Shown: positions 1 to 8,057 of the stretch, in pieces
Numbering within the stretch: the stretch's first letter is position 1
Layout of the letters: every line of letters starts with the position of its first letter
Source: Vreelandella aquamarina
Lineage (GTDB): Bacteria > Pseudomonadota > Gammaproteobacteria > Pseudomonadales > Halomonadaceae
Direction: 5' to 3'
DNA length: 64,000 bases
Assembly: GCF_020075495.1 (NCBI RefSeq)
Contig: NZ_JABYQT010000001.1
Coordinates: forward strand, 534,601 to 598,600
Made by a program: the position numbers and the translations under genes
The notes under the pieces: generated by a model
Told to the model about the DNA's origin: nothing
What the model saw: only the letters and a program-made list of their open reading frames with translations
The model's database searches: none

Positions 1-1
1 T

Positions 2-172
2 CGGCAGATGCAGGAAGACGCGCGCGTCATGGGTGAAATGAGCCTGCAGTTCAAGACCGAAATGGAAAAGCTGTTTACCGATGCGGGCCAGCAAATGGCG
101 GAGCAGGCAACGTCGGCGGCCAAGGGTGAGCAGCCCGGTAGCGCTTCCAGCAAATCTACCCGCAAGAACTGA
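2..172 (+). CDS. Phasin-like protein, C-terminal fragment
   Basis: An open frame enters from the left edge and stops with TGA at 170-172, giving 56 residues. The fragment is hydrophilic, rich in Gln, Glu, Met, Ala and Lys, looks helical, and ends in a Ser/Lys-rich tail (SKSTRKN). Its place 92 bases before a PHA synthase gene is the usual place for a granule-coating phasin in halomonads. Phasins cover PHA granules and control their number and size. The call rests mainly on position and composition because the diagnostic part of the protein lies outside the window. Confidence 0.6.
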   Translation, partial: RQMQEDARVMGEMSLQFKTEMEKLFTDAGQQMAEQATSAAKGEQPGSASSKSTRKN

Positions 173-186
173 CCTGTCAGCCTGTT

Positions 187-216
187 GGCGGCGCCTTTCG
201 GCGCCGTTTGCTTATT
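187..216 (+). terminator. Rho-independent terminator after the phasin-like gene
   Basis: A 7-bp GC stem (CGGCGCC at 189-195 pairing with GGCGCCG at 200-206) with a TTTC loop is followed by TTTGCTT. It separates the phasin-like gene from phaC, so phaC may have its own promoter or depend on readthrough. Confidence 0.7.
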
Positions 217-264
217 GTCTTGATGAAACGCCCGGCTTTGCGTCAGGCGTGAAGGGGAATCAGT

Positions 265-2103
265 ATGCAGTCAGGGTGGGAAGTGCCGCCAAACGGCATG
301 TCGTATGAAGATCTGCAGGCCTGGGGCACGCAGTTCAAGGAGGTCAGCGACCAGTATCAGGGGTTGATGCAGGATATGCTGGCACGCCTGGCCCCTTCTG
401 AAGCCGCCGACTCGGTATACGCGGATATGCGCAAGAGCTTCGAGGCCGGTGCCAATGCCTTGGTGAACAACCCCCAACTGCTATGGCAGACCCAGACGCG
501 CCTGCTGCAGGACCAGTGGCTGCTCTGGCAGCAAAGCGTGCGCGCCCTTGCCGGTGAGCAGGTCACTCCGCTGATTACCCCCGCCAAAAGTGACCGCCGT
601 TTCAAGGACGAAGCCTGGACGCAGGACCCGTACTACATGGCAATCATGCAGCAGTACCTGCTGTTTTCCCAGGCGGTGGAAGAGCTGGTGGAGAGCCTGG
701 ACGGCATGGACAGCATCCAGCAGCGCAACCTGGCGTTCTACGCCCGCCAGCTGGTCAGCGCCATGGCGCCAACCAACTTCGTCTCCACCAATCCCGAAGT
801 GATAAGGCGTACGCTGCAGACTCGCGGGCAGAACCTGGTAGACGGGCTGGCCCGGCTGCGCGAGGATCTGGAAAACTCCGCCGAAGGCATCAACGTCTGC
901 ATGACCGAGCGCAATGCCTTCGGCATTGGCGACAACATTGCCGTGACTCCCGGCGCGGTCGCATACGAAAACGAGCTGATTCAGCTGATTCAATACGCCC
1001 CAAGTACGCAACAGACCTTCAAGACGCCGCTTCTGATCGTGCCACCCTGGATCAACAAGTACTACATTCTTGACCTGCGCCAGGACAATTCCATGGTCAA
1101 GTGGCTGGTCGACCAGGGACACACGGTATTTCTGATCTCATGGCGCAACCCCGGGTCCGGGCAGCACGACATCACCTGGGCGGACTACATGCAGATGGGG
1201 CCGATCAGCGCCATGGACGCCGTCGAGCGCGCCTGCGGGGAAACGTCGGTCAATCTGCTGAGTTACTGTGTCGGTGGCACGCTGGCGGCTTCCACCGTTG
1301 CCTATCTGGCCGCTACCCGACGTGCTGACAGGGTGAAATCGGTCACCTACATGGCCACGCTGCAGGATTTTCGCGACCCTGGTGACATCGGCGTCTTCTT
1401 GAATGAGGCGGTGGTGCAGGGCATCGAGCACAGCATGCAGCTCAAGGGGTACCTGGATGGCCGCTCCATGGCCTATACCTTCAACCTGCTGCGTGAAAAC
1501 GATCTTTTCTGGTCGTTCTACATCAACAATTACCTGAAGGGCGACATGCCCGCCGCCTTCGACCTGCTTCACTGGAATACCGACGGCACCAACCTGCCCG
1601 CAAGCACGCATGCCTGGTATCTGCGCCATATGTATCTTGAAAACCGTCTGGTCGAACCCGGCGGTATCGAGCTGGACGGCGTAAGCATTGATCTGCGCAA
1701 GGTGTCTACGCCAAGCTACTTCGTTTCCACCAGGGAAGATCACATCGCTAAGTGGAACAGCACCTATTACGGAGCGTTGCTGCCCAAGGGGCCGGTGACC
1801 TTCGTGCTCGGCGGTTCAGGGCATATTGCCGGCATCGTGAACCCGCCGCAGAAGAACAAGTACGGCTACTGGCGCAACGACGCGTTACCGGAAAGTCACG
1901 AGACGTGGCTGGAGCAGGCCACGTACAACGAAGGCTCCTGGTGGCCGCACTGGCAGACGTGGATGACCCAGAACGGCTACGCCGATAGTCAGAAGATGGT
2001 ACCGGTACGGCAACCGGGGCAGGGCAAGCTCGACGTGATCGAGTCAGCTCCCGGGCGCTACGTGAAAATGACCATTCCGGACGTGTCAAGCGAGAACGCG
2101 TGA
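265..2103 (+). CDS. phaC: Class I poly(3-hydroxyalkanoate) synthase PhaC
   Basis: Polymerises (R)-3-hydroxyacyl-CoA into polyhydroxyalkanoate on the surface of cytoplasmic granules. The 612-residue length fits class I synthases. The N-terminal ~240 residues are the PhaC N domain and the rest is an alpha/beta-hydrolase fold. The catalytic triad is visible as Cys335 in SYCVGG, Asp492 in TREDHIAKW and His520 in GGSGHIAG. The lipase-like box begins with Ser instead of the usual Gly (S-x-C-x-G), a variant I recall from Halomonas synthases. AAGGGGA lies just upstream of the ATG. It follows a phasin-like gene and is closed by a terminator. phaA and phaB are not in the window. Confidence 0.96.
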   Translation: MQSGWEVPPNGMSYEDLQAWGTQFKEVSDQYQGLMQDMLARLAPSEAADSVYADMRKSFEAGANALVNNPQLLWQTQTRLLQDQWLLWQQSVRALAGEQVTPLITPAKSDRRFKDEAWTQDPYYMAIMQQYLLFSQAVEELVESLDGMDSIQQRNLAFYARQLVSAMAPTNFVSTNPEVIRRTLQTRGQNLVDGLARLREDLENSAEGINVCMTERNAFGIGDNIAVTPGAVAYENELIQLIQYAPSTQQTFKTPLLIVPPWINKYYILDLRQDNSMVKWLVDQGHTVFLISWRNPGSGQHDITWADYMQMGPISAMDAVERACGETSVNLLSYCVGGTLAASTVAYLAATRRADRVKSVTYMATLQDFRDPGDIGVFLNEAVVQGIEHSMQLKGYLDGRSMAYTFNLLRENDLFWSFYINNYLKGDMPAAFDLLHWNTDGTNLPASTHAWYLRHMYLENRLVEPGGIELDGVSIDLRKVSTPSYFVSTREDHIAKWNSTYYGALLPKGPVTFVLGGSGHIAGIVNPPQKNKYGYWRNDALPESHETWLEQATYNEGSWWPHWQTWMTQNGYADSQKMVPVRQPGQGKLDVIESAPGRYVKMTIPDVSSENA

Positions 2104-2140
2104 GGCAAGCTCTGCACTGCAGGATTATGTCGCTCCCAAG

Positions 2141-2176
2141 CCCTGGCCGCCGCTGGCCAGGGCTTTGTGATTTTTC
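2141..2176 (+). terminator. Terminator-like hairpin after phaC
   Basis: An 8-bp stem (CCCTGGCC at 2141-2148 with GGCCAGGG at 2155-2162) is followed by a T-rich stretch ending in TTTTT. Confidence 0.7.
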
Positions 2177-2182
2177 ACGATT

Positions 2183-2193
2183 GACATAATGTC
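2183..2193. promoter_or_regulatory. Short palindrome before the copper genes
   Basis: GACAT-A-ATGTC is an 11-bp inverted repeat overlapping a TTGACA hexamer (2181-2186) that could be a -35 element. No well-spaced -10 is obvious. It is a candidate operator for the copper-chaperone genes that start at 2319; the regulator is unknown. Confidence 0.25.
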
Positions 2194-2318
2194 GCAGTTG
2201 GTTTGTCCAGGCCCGGGTTCGGGCTATGGTAGCCAGGATTCTAGCGCAGCGCCCAGGCGCGACATGTTGTCTGACACGGCACCGGCGGCGCGGCAGCAAT
2301 TCCTTTGAGGAGTAGTGA

Positions 2319-2789
2319 ATGATGGCGAGTAACGTATTCGACGTGCTGAACACTCGTGCCTGCCGGGGGCTCGCACTCGGCGCTCTGGCCCTGATGCTGG
2401 GTACAGGTGTTGCCCAGGCAAGCACCCTTGAGGTGAGCAACCCCCGGCTGAGCCTGCTGCCCGGTAATACTCCTGGTGCGGGCTATTTCGAACTGGAAAA
2501 CACGGGTGAGTCGACCGTGACGCTGGTGGGGGCCGAAAGCCCGGCGTTCGAGCGGGTCGAGATGCACGTAAGCTCGGAGCACGATGGCATGGCGCACATG
2601 CATGCTATCGAGTCGCTGGAGATTGCTCCTGGCGAGCGTATCGAGTTTGCCCCCAAGGGCCACCACCTGATGTTCATGCGCCGCGTCGAGGCGCTGAGCG
2701 AAGGCGATGAGGCGGAGGTCGTGCTCGAGTTCAGCGATGAGCAGCGCCTGCCGGTCACGTTTGCCGTCGTCTCTCCGGCTTCTCTGTAA
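2319..2789 (+). CDS. Periplasmic copper chaperone, PCu(A)C family
   Basis: Carries Cu(I) in the periplasm for assembly of the CuA centre of cytochrome oxidase. An N-terminal signal peptide probably ends after GTGVAQA (residue 34). The family copper motif H(M)-x10-M-x21-H-x-M is exact: Met82/His83, Met94, His116 and Met118. GAGGAG at 2307-2312 precedes two successive ATG codons (2319 and 2322), and either could serve. The next gene, 18 bases on, encodes a SCO1/SenC protein, the usual partner in CuA loading, so the pair probably forms an operon. Length is 156 residues, normal for the family with its signal. Confidence 0.92.
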   Translation: MMASNVFDVLNTRACRGLALGALALMLGTGVAQASTLEVSNPRLSLLPGNTPGAGYFELENTGESTVTLVGAESPAFERVEMHVSSEHDGMAHMHAIESLEIAPGERIEFAPKGHHLMFMRRVEALSEGDEAEVVLEFSDEQRLPVTFAVVSPASL

Positions 2790-2807
2790 CCTGATAGGAA
2801 GTGATTC

Positions 2808-3389
2808 ATGTATAAGTTGTTGCTCGCAGGGGTTGCCTCGGTATTGTTGGCCGGCTGCAGCGATCAGAGCTGGCGCACGACCGATATTGACGACATCATG
2901 CCCCCGCTCGATTTCACACTGATCGATGGAGAGGGGGAGACGGTACACGGCGAGGATTACCAGGGGAAAGCGACGCTTGTCTATTTCGGCTATACCTTCT
3001 GCCCCGACGTCTGTCCGATCACGCTGGCAAGGCTTGGCGATACCATACGCAGACTGGATGATGAAACGCGGGACAATATTCAGGTGCTGTTCATTTCCGT
3101 GGACCCGAGCCGCGACACGCCCGAGGTAGTGAAACGCTATGCCGATGCCTTCGGCCCCGAATTCGTCGGGCTGACCGGCAATCAGGCAGACATCGATGCG
3201 GTCACCAATCGTTACCGGATCGCCTACGAGTATGGTGAAGCCAACGAGGACGGCGACTACCTGGTGACCCACTCGAGCGCCGTTTTCGCCTTTGATCGTG
3301 AAGGTCAGGCGCAGTTTTTGGTGCGCGACAGCCACCCGGTATCGGACGCCGAGGCGGATATCAAGCGCCTGGCATCGCAGGGCGGATAG
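2808..3389 (+). CDS. SCO1/SenC family copper-binding lipoprotein
   Basis: A thioredoxin-fold protein that helps deliver copper to, or keeps reduced, the cysteines of cytochrome oxidase subunit II. Its lipobox LLAGC places the lipidated Cys at residue 17, so the mature protein sits on the periplasmic face of the membrane. The metal site is present: Cys65 and Cys69 in FCPDVCP, and His155 in VTHSSAVF. It is 193 residues long and lies directly after the PCu(A)C chaperone, supporting a shared role. A strong bidirectional terminator follows. Confidence 0.93.
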   Translation: MYKLLLAGVASVLLAGCSDQSWRTTDIDDIMPPLDFTLIDGEGETVHGEDYQGKATLVYFGYTFCPDVCPITLARLGDTIRRLDDETRDNIQVLFISVDPSRDTPEVVKRYADAFGPEFVGLTGNQADIDAVTNRYRIAYEYGEANEDGDYLVTHSSAVFAFDREGQAQFLVRDSHPVSDAEADIKRLASQGG

Positions 3390-3420
3390 TGCTGGGGTTA
3401 ATGATCAATTAGCGGTAAAC

Positions 3421-3455
3421 AAAAAGGGCAACGCCACGGCGTTGCCCTTTTTTTC
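3421..3455. terminator. Bidirectional terminator between convergent genes
   Basis: AAAAAGGGCAACGC, a short loop, then GCGTTGCCC and a run of T form a 9-bp stem with A-tract and T-tract on opposite sides. It can stop both the SCO gene (plus) and the small gene at 3471-3809 (minus). Confidence 0.85.
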
Positions 3456-3470
3456 GTCTTGTGATGCGGC

Positions 3471-3809
3471 TCAGCAGACCGAGGAGAGGCCGCAACGCGA
3501 TTTGTACAGGCGCGAGTTGATATCCAGTTCCACGTGCTCGCTATCGGTATCGTAGAAGAACGACGCGTAGCCGTTTTCCGAAGACGCGGTGCGGTAGAGC
3601 CCGCAAATGCCGTAGCCGTACTGCACTTTCTGCAGCTGGGAAAGTTCGATGTCGCTGGTCGTGTCGAGCTTCTGGGCCAGGGCGCGCTGAATATTGCTAT
3701 CCACGTGGCTATCCGACAAGGCCTGGCTGCCAAAGATGGCAACGCCCAGTACCAGCACCAGTGCCAGTGGCAGAATAACAAGCAGGATGAAGGGGCGTGA
3801 TTTGAGCAT
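3471..3809 (-). CDS. Small single-pass membrane protein of unknown function
   Basis: I do not recognise a family. The 112-residue product starts with a positively charged MLKSR and one strong transmembrane segment or uncleaved signal at about residues 6-28, followed by a polar ~80-residue domain. Three cysteines lie in the second half (GYGICGLYR and SRCGLSSVC), so a disulfide outside the cytoplasm is possible. AGGGTAA is correctly spaced before the ATG. The gene stands alone between the copper operon and lnt and ends at the shared terminator. Confidence 0.7.
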   Translation of the reverse strand: MLKSRPFILLVILPLALVLVLGVAIFGSQALSDSHVDSNIQRALAQKLDTTSDIELSQLQKVQYGYGICGLYRTASSENGYASFFYDTDSEHVELDINSRLYKSRCGLSSVC

Positions 3810-3873
3810 GGCGTTACCCTATGTCACCTGAATGGATGGGATGAGGCATTATAGCGCTGCGGGTCGGCGTCGC

Positions 3874-5346
3874 CTACTTGCCGCGACAACGTGTCAAGCC
3901 AAGCCCTGGCAGCAGCATGAGTCCGGCCAGCAGCCACGCAGGCCAGCTGCCAGTGCGAGTGAACGGCGTCGAACCCTGCATGGCATAGAACTCGCCCACC
4001 AGCGAGGTGGTTTCAAACTGTGGCGCCTGTGCGGTGATGCGGCCCTGATCATCGATGATCGCGGTGATGCCGTTGCTGGTGGCACGTATCACATAGCGGC
4101 CATTTTCGAGTGCCCTCAGCCGCGCCATCTGCAAATGTTGATGAGGGCCAAGAGAGGCGCCAAACCAGGTGTCGTTGGAAACGGTGAGCAGAACGTCGCT
4201 CTGCTCGGCGCGGCGTGCGACCAGCTGCGGGTAGATGATCTCGTAGCAGATCGCATTGCCAAGGCTTATGCCTGCAGCCTGCATGGGTGGCTGCTCATGA
4301 GCGCCCTTGGTGAAGCTCGACATGGGCAGGTCGAAGAAGTCGATGGCCCCGCGCAGCACGCTCTCGAGCGGCAGGTACTCGCCAAACGGTACCAGGTGCT
4401 CTTTCTGGTAGCTGCCTTCGACACTGCCCACACCGATCACGCCGTTGTAATAGCGGTTGGCCTCGTCCAACTGCACGATTCCCGTTACCAGCGCCACACC
4501 GGGCGGCAGGTTGGCCTGTACGCGTTCGAGCACCGGGCGAGCCTGAGTTTCCATCATCGGCAGCGCGGTTTCCGGCCAGATGATGATATCGGCCTCATCG
4601 GCAACCTCGGCGGTCAGGCGGCTGTAAGTGTTGGCGGCGATGCGCTGGCCATCCGAGGTCCATTTCAGCAGCTGAGGTAGATTGCCCTGCAAAAGCGCCA
4701 CGCGAGTGGACGTCGTGGCCTGGGTCGTCCACTGCTGGGGAAGAGCCAGCGGAACAAGCCAGATGGCTGCGAGCGGTGCCACTGCCCACCACTGGCGGCG
4801 CATGATGAGTTCAGCGGCCAGCGTACCGCTGAGCACCACCAGCAGCGAAAGCAGGTAAACGCCACCAACCGGCGCCCAGCTGGCAAGCGGCGAGTCAACG
4901 TAGCCCGAGCCCAGCAGAAGCCACGGGAAACCGGTAAACAGGTAGGTACGCAGCACCTCGCCCAGCACCCACGCACCAGCGAAGCTCAAGAGCGCAAGCC
5001 GCGCGCCGAAGAAACGCCGGTAGAGCCAGAAGGTGCCGGCATAGAAAAGCGCCAGCACGGCCACGAACAACCCGGTCAAGAACACCGCCAGCGGCACGCC
5101 GGTATAGCCGTAGTCATGAATCGAGACATACACCCAGGAGGCACCGCTGGCAAACAGGGCCAGCCCGTAAAGCCAGCCCTTGAGGGCCGCCTGGGCCGGG
5201 GTCAGGGTGTGCAGGCCCACATACAGCAGGGCAATGGCCACCGGGCCAAGCCACCACAGCTCGAAGGGGGAGGCGGTAAGCGTGGTAAAGCCACCCGCGA
5301 CGAGCGCCAGCAGCAGTTGAAGCAGGAAAACAGGCGTCGGCGCCAT
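3874..5346 (-). CDS. lnt: Apolipoprotein N-acyltransferase
   Basis: Adds the third acyl chain to the N-terminal Cys of lipoproteins at the inner membrane, the last step of lipoprotein maturation. Residues 1-210 hold about seven membrane helices and 210-455 a nitrilase-type domain; a final helix sits near 468-485. The Glu-Lys-Cys triad is visible as Glu259 (IWPETALP), Lys315 (YQKEHLVPFGEY) and Cys367 (NAICYE). The 490-residue length is typical. It lies 41 bases downstream of corC on the same strand, the order known from enterobacteria and pseudomonads, so co-transcription is likely. The lgt gene for the first step is far away at 50.8 kb. Confidence 0.95.
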   Translation of the reverse strand: MAPTPVFLLQLLLALVAGGFTTLTASPFELWWLGPVAIALLYVGLHTLTPAQAALKGWLYGLALFASGASWVYVSIHDYGYTGVPLAVFLTGLFVAVLALFYAGTFWLYRRFFGARLALLSFAGAWVLGEVLRTYLFTGFPWLLLGSGYVDSPLASWAPVGGVYLLSLLVVLSGTLAAELIMRRQWWAVAPLAAIWLVPLALPQQWTTQATTSTRVALLQGNLPQLLKWTSDGQRIAANTYSRLTAEVADEADIIIWPETALPMMETQARPVLERVQANLPPGVALVTGIVQLDEANRYYNGVIGVGSVEGSYQKEHLVPFGEYLPLESVLRGAIDFFDLPMSSFTKGAHEQPPMQAAGISLGNAICYEIIYPQLVARRAEQSDVLLTVSNDTWFGASLGPHQHLQMARLRALENGRYVIRATSNGITAIIDDQGRITAQAPQFETTSLVGEFYAMQGSTPFTRTGSWPAWLLAGLMLLPGLGLTRCRGK

Positions 5347-5387
5347 GGCGATATCCTATCGGCAGGTCGTGGTCGGCAAGGTCTGGG

Positions 5388-6272
5388 CTAGTCGCTTTCC
5401 GGCTCGTCGCCTTCGGCATCGCTGTCGCGGTAGGCTTCCAGCAGGCGAATGCGCCGGTTGTCGGCATTGAGCACCACAAAGCGCCAGCCGCCAAAGCGGG
5501 TATGTTCACCGCGGCCGGGCAGGTGGCCAAACTGCTGCATCACCAGGCCTCCCACGGTGTCGAATTCATCATCGGAGAACTCGGTTGCGAAGCGGTCGTT
5601 GAAGTCTTCGATGGGGGTGAGGGCACGTATGGCGAAGTGGCCGTTGTCCAGCGTGCGGATATCGTCCTCTTCGTCGGTATCATGCTCGTCTTCGATGTCG
5701 CCGACAATCTGCTCGAGAATGTCTTCGATGGTAATGATGCCGGCCGTGCCGCCGTACTCATCCACCACGATTGCCATATGGTTATGCGTATCGCGGAACT
5801 CCTTGAGCAGGCTGTTGAGCCGCTTGGATTCCGGGATGAACATGGCCGGACGCAGCACGTCGTCGAGCTTGAACGCATCGCGTCTCTCCTGGGTCTGGGA
5901 GAGCAGCGGCAGCAGATCCTTGACCAGCAGGATGCCTTTTACGTCATCCAGGTTTTCGCCGATCACCGGGTAGCGTGAGTGGCCGGTTTCCTGAATGAGC
6001 GGCAGATAGCCGTCACTGGTCTGGTCCAGAGCAATGGCCGAGACCTGGGAGCGTGGTATGAGTACCTCGCGCACCTGCTGGTCGCTGATTTCAAGCGCCC
6101 CTTCGATGATCATGATGGCGTCCTGATCGAGCTTCAACTTGCCTGCCGTATGGCGCAAGAACGTCATCAGCTCGTCGCGCGAGCTGGGTTCGTCGGAGTC
6201 ACCGGTTAAGGCGCCAAAGAGTTTCTCGAGCCAGGATTTTTGATTGGGGGTGCTCGATCGGTCTTCGCTCAT
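5388..6272 (-). CDS. corC: CorC/HlyC family protein with CBS pair
   Basis: A cytoplasmic member of the CorC (YbeX) family, linked to Mg2+/Co2+ efflux and in several bacteria to ribosome-related stress. A CBS-domain pair covers about residues 70-190, including the typical VLIPRSQVSAI and VVDEYGGTAGIITIEDILE segments. A CorC_HlyC transporter-associated domain follows at about 205-280. The membrane DUF21 domain of longer relatives is absent, as in E. coli CorC. It sits between ybeY and lnt, the conserved order, but 160 bases separate it from ybeY. Confidence 0.93.
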   Translation of the reverse strand: MSEDRSSTPNQKSWLEKLFGALTGDSDEPSSRDELMTFLRHTAGKLKLDQDAIMIIEGALEISDQQVREVLIPRSQVSAIALDQTSDGYLPLIQETGHSRYPVIGENLDDVKGILLVKDLLPLLSQTQERRDAFKLDDVLRPAMFIPESKRLNSLLKEFRDTHNHMAIVVDEYGGTAGIITIEDILEQIVGDIEDEHDTDEEDDIRTLDNGHFAIRALTPIEDFNDRFATEFSDDEFDTVGGLVMQQFGHLPGRGEHTRFGGWRFVVLNADNRRIRLLEAYRDSDAEGDEPESD

Positions 6273-6299
6273 GCGTCAAATCTCTTGTTTACTGGGCAA

Positions 6300-6317
6300 G
6301 CACGTGTCTTCACGTGC
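6300..6317 (-). other. Hairpin in the corC leader
   Basis: GCACGTG-TCTT-CACGTGC is a perfect 7-bp inverted repeat about 28 bases before the corC start codon. Further upstream on the same strand are two near-identical copies of a GTAAACG-type motif (about 6333-6360). No T-run follows, so this is a possible leader structure or operator, not a terminator. Confidence 0.35.
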
Positions 6318-6432
6318 AAGGGCAGGCGGTTTGCCAACCAGCGTTTTACTAACAAACGTTTACTAGCCAACATTTCAGCACTGACACGAAGCGTTATACC
6401 AGTCGCGCCGGGTCAATGTAACGGCTTTTGGC

Positions 6433-6894
6433 TCAAATATGATAAGGATCAGGAATATCGAACTCGGCCAGAAGTCTACGTTCGAGCTGCTCCATGGCCT
6501 CGGCTTCCTGCTCTTCGATATGATCGTAACCCATCAGGTGAAGCGTGCCGTGAACCACCATGTGCGCATAGTGGTTGACCAGAGGCTTTTGCTGCTCGCA
6601 GGCTTCCCGTGCGACTACTGCGTGGCAGATGACCAGATCACCCAGCAGCGGCAGCGTGATGCCGGGCGGGCTTTCGAACGGAAACGACAGCACGTTGGTC
6701 GGCTTGTCCTTGCCGCGATAGTCGCGGTTGAGCGTCTGGCTTTCCTGTTCATCGACAAAGCGGATGGTCAGCTCATCGCGTTCATCGTCCGGGTGATGGG
6801 AAAACACGCAGCCCACCCAGTGGGTGAGCTGTTCAAGGGTCGGAAGCGTGGGTTCATCGATCGCCGCCTGACGATCAATCACGATATCGCTCAT
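6433..6894 (-). CDS. ybeY: Endoribonuclease YbeY
   Basis: A zinc-dependent single-strand endoribonuclease involved in 16S rRNA 3'-end maturation and ribosome quality control. The zinc motif H-x3-H-x5-H is complete: His115, His119 and His125 in [11 protein letters not shown]. Its 153-residue length is normal. The ATG overlaps the stop of phoH by four bases, so the two are translationally coupled. The [13 protein letters not shown] segment near residues 61-73 is also characteristic. Confidence 0.96.
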   Translation of the reverse strand: MSDIVIDRQAAIDEPTLPTLEQLTHWVGCVFSHHPDDERDELTIRFVDEQESQTLNRDYRGKDKPTNVLSFPFESPPGITLPLLGDLVICHAVVAREACEQQKPLVNHYAHMVVHGTLHLMGYDHIEEQEAEAMEQLERRLLAEFDIPDPYHI

Positions 6895-7970
6895 CGCGAC
6901 GAGTCTCCTTGGCGCATCTGGGATTGAATGCGCGCCTCACGCTCTTGCTGGCGCGCTTCCCGGCGGGCGCGCTCTTCGACTTCCTGCTGCGACTCGAACT
7001 CGTCGTAGGCTTCGATGATGCGCTGTACCAGAGGGTGGCGTACCACGTCCTTGGCGGCAAAGTGGGTCACCCCGATACCGGGTGTATCCTTGAGAACGTC
7101 CAGCACCTGGGACAAGCCCGAACGCTGCCCGCGCGGCAGATCGACCTGGGTGATGTCGCCAGTGATGACCGCCGTCGAACCAAAGCCGATCCGGGTCAGG
7201 AACATCTTCATCTGCTCCGGCGTGGTGTTCTGGCTCTCATCGAGAATGATGTAGGAGTTGTTGAGTGTACGCCCGCGCATGTAGGCAAGCGGAGCAATCT
7301 CGATCACCTGACGCTCGATCAGCTTGGCCACCTGCTCGAAGCCGATCATTTCATACAGCGCGTCGTACAACGGGCGCAGGTAGGGGTCGATCTTCTGCGC
7401 CAGGTCACCGGGCAGAAAGCCAAGCTTCTCGCCGGCTTCCACCGCCGGGCGCACCAGAAGGATACGGCGCACTTCCTGCTGGTTGAGCGCCTCGACCGCC
7501 GCCGCCACCGCCAGGTACGTCTTGCCGGTACCCGCCGGGCCAATGCCGAAGTTGATATCGTGTTCGCGAATGCTGGTCACGTAGCGCTGCTGGTTGAGGC
7601 CACGGGGCTTGATCATGGTGCGCGGCGTGCGCATGACCACGTCACCGCTACCGCCTTCGCCATCCTCTTCTTCTTCCAGCGCTTCAAGGCCGGATTCCTG
7701 AAGAAACAGGTGAACGGTATCGGCGGAAAGCTCGCTTGCCGCGGTTTCCCGATAAAGGTGTTCGAGTACGTTAGCCGCTGCCTTGATGCGGTTGGCCGCC
7801 CCGGCAAGCTGGAAGATGTTGCCGCGATTGCGCAACGTCACATCCAGCCGGCTTTCAATCAACTTCAAGTGCTCGTCCTGCTGGCCGCAAAGACTCGCCA
7901 GACGCTGCGGGTCATTGGGTTCAAGGCTTAGGGTAATGATGCGATTGGCCTGAGATGATGGCTGGCTCAA
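6891..7970 (-). CDS. ybeZ: PhoH-like ATPase (YbeZ)
   Basis: A PhoH-family P-loop ATPase that works with YbeY in RNA metabolism. The Walker A motif GPAGTGKT is at residues 144-151 and the Walker B region [11 protein letters not shown] at about 240-250. An N-terminal ~100 residues with a KH-like fold and a negatively charged linker ([11 protein letters not shown]) precede the ATPase core. The C-terminal tail is strongly charged ([14 protein letters not shown]). It is 359 residues long and overlaps ybeY by four bases. miaB lies upstream on the same strand with 87 bases between, as in many gammaproteobacteria. Confidence 0.95.
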   Translation of the reverse strand: MSQPSSQANRIITLSLEPNDPQRLASLCGQQDEHLKLIESRLDVTLRNRGNIFQLAGAANRIKAAANVLEHLYRETAASELSADTVHLFLQESGLEALEEEEDGEGGSGDVVMRTPRTMIKPRGLNQQRYVTSIREHDINFGIGPAGTGKTYLAVAAAVEALNQQEVRRILLVRPAVEAGEKLGFLPGDLAQKIDPYLRPLYDALYEMIGFEQVAKLIERQVIEIAPLAYMRGRTLNNSYIILDESQNTTPEQMKMFLTRIGFGSTAVITGDITQVDLPRGQRSGLSQVLDVLKDTPGIGVTHFAAKDVVRHPLVQRIIEAYDEFESQQEVEERARREARQQEREARIQSQMRQGDSSR

Positions 7971-8013
7971 GAGTAGGAAACCCGTCAGTTGATGTATGTA
8001 GCTCTCAGCTTAC

Positions 8014-8035
8014 TGCCCCGAACGGGGTCGGGGCA
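8014..8035 (-). other. Hairpin between miaB and phoH
   Basis: TGCCCCGA (8014-8021) pairs with TCGGGGCA (8028-8035) around a 6-base loop. No T-run follows on the minus strand, so it may mark partial termination or RNA processing between miaB and phoH. Confidence 0.35.
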
Positions 8036-8057
8036 ATTACCTGGGATAAGAGAGCGT

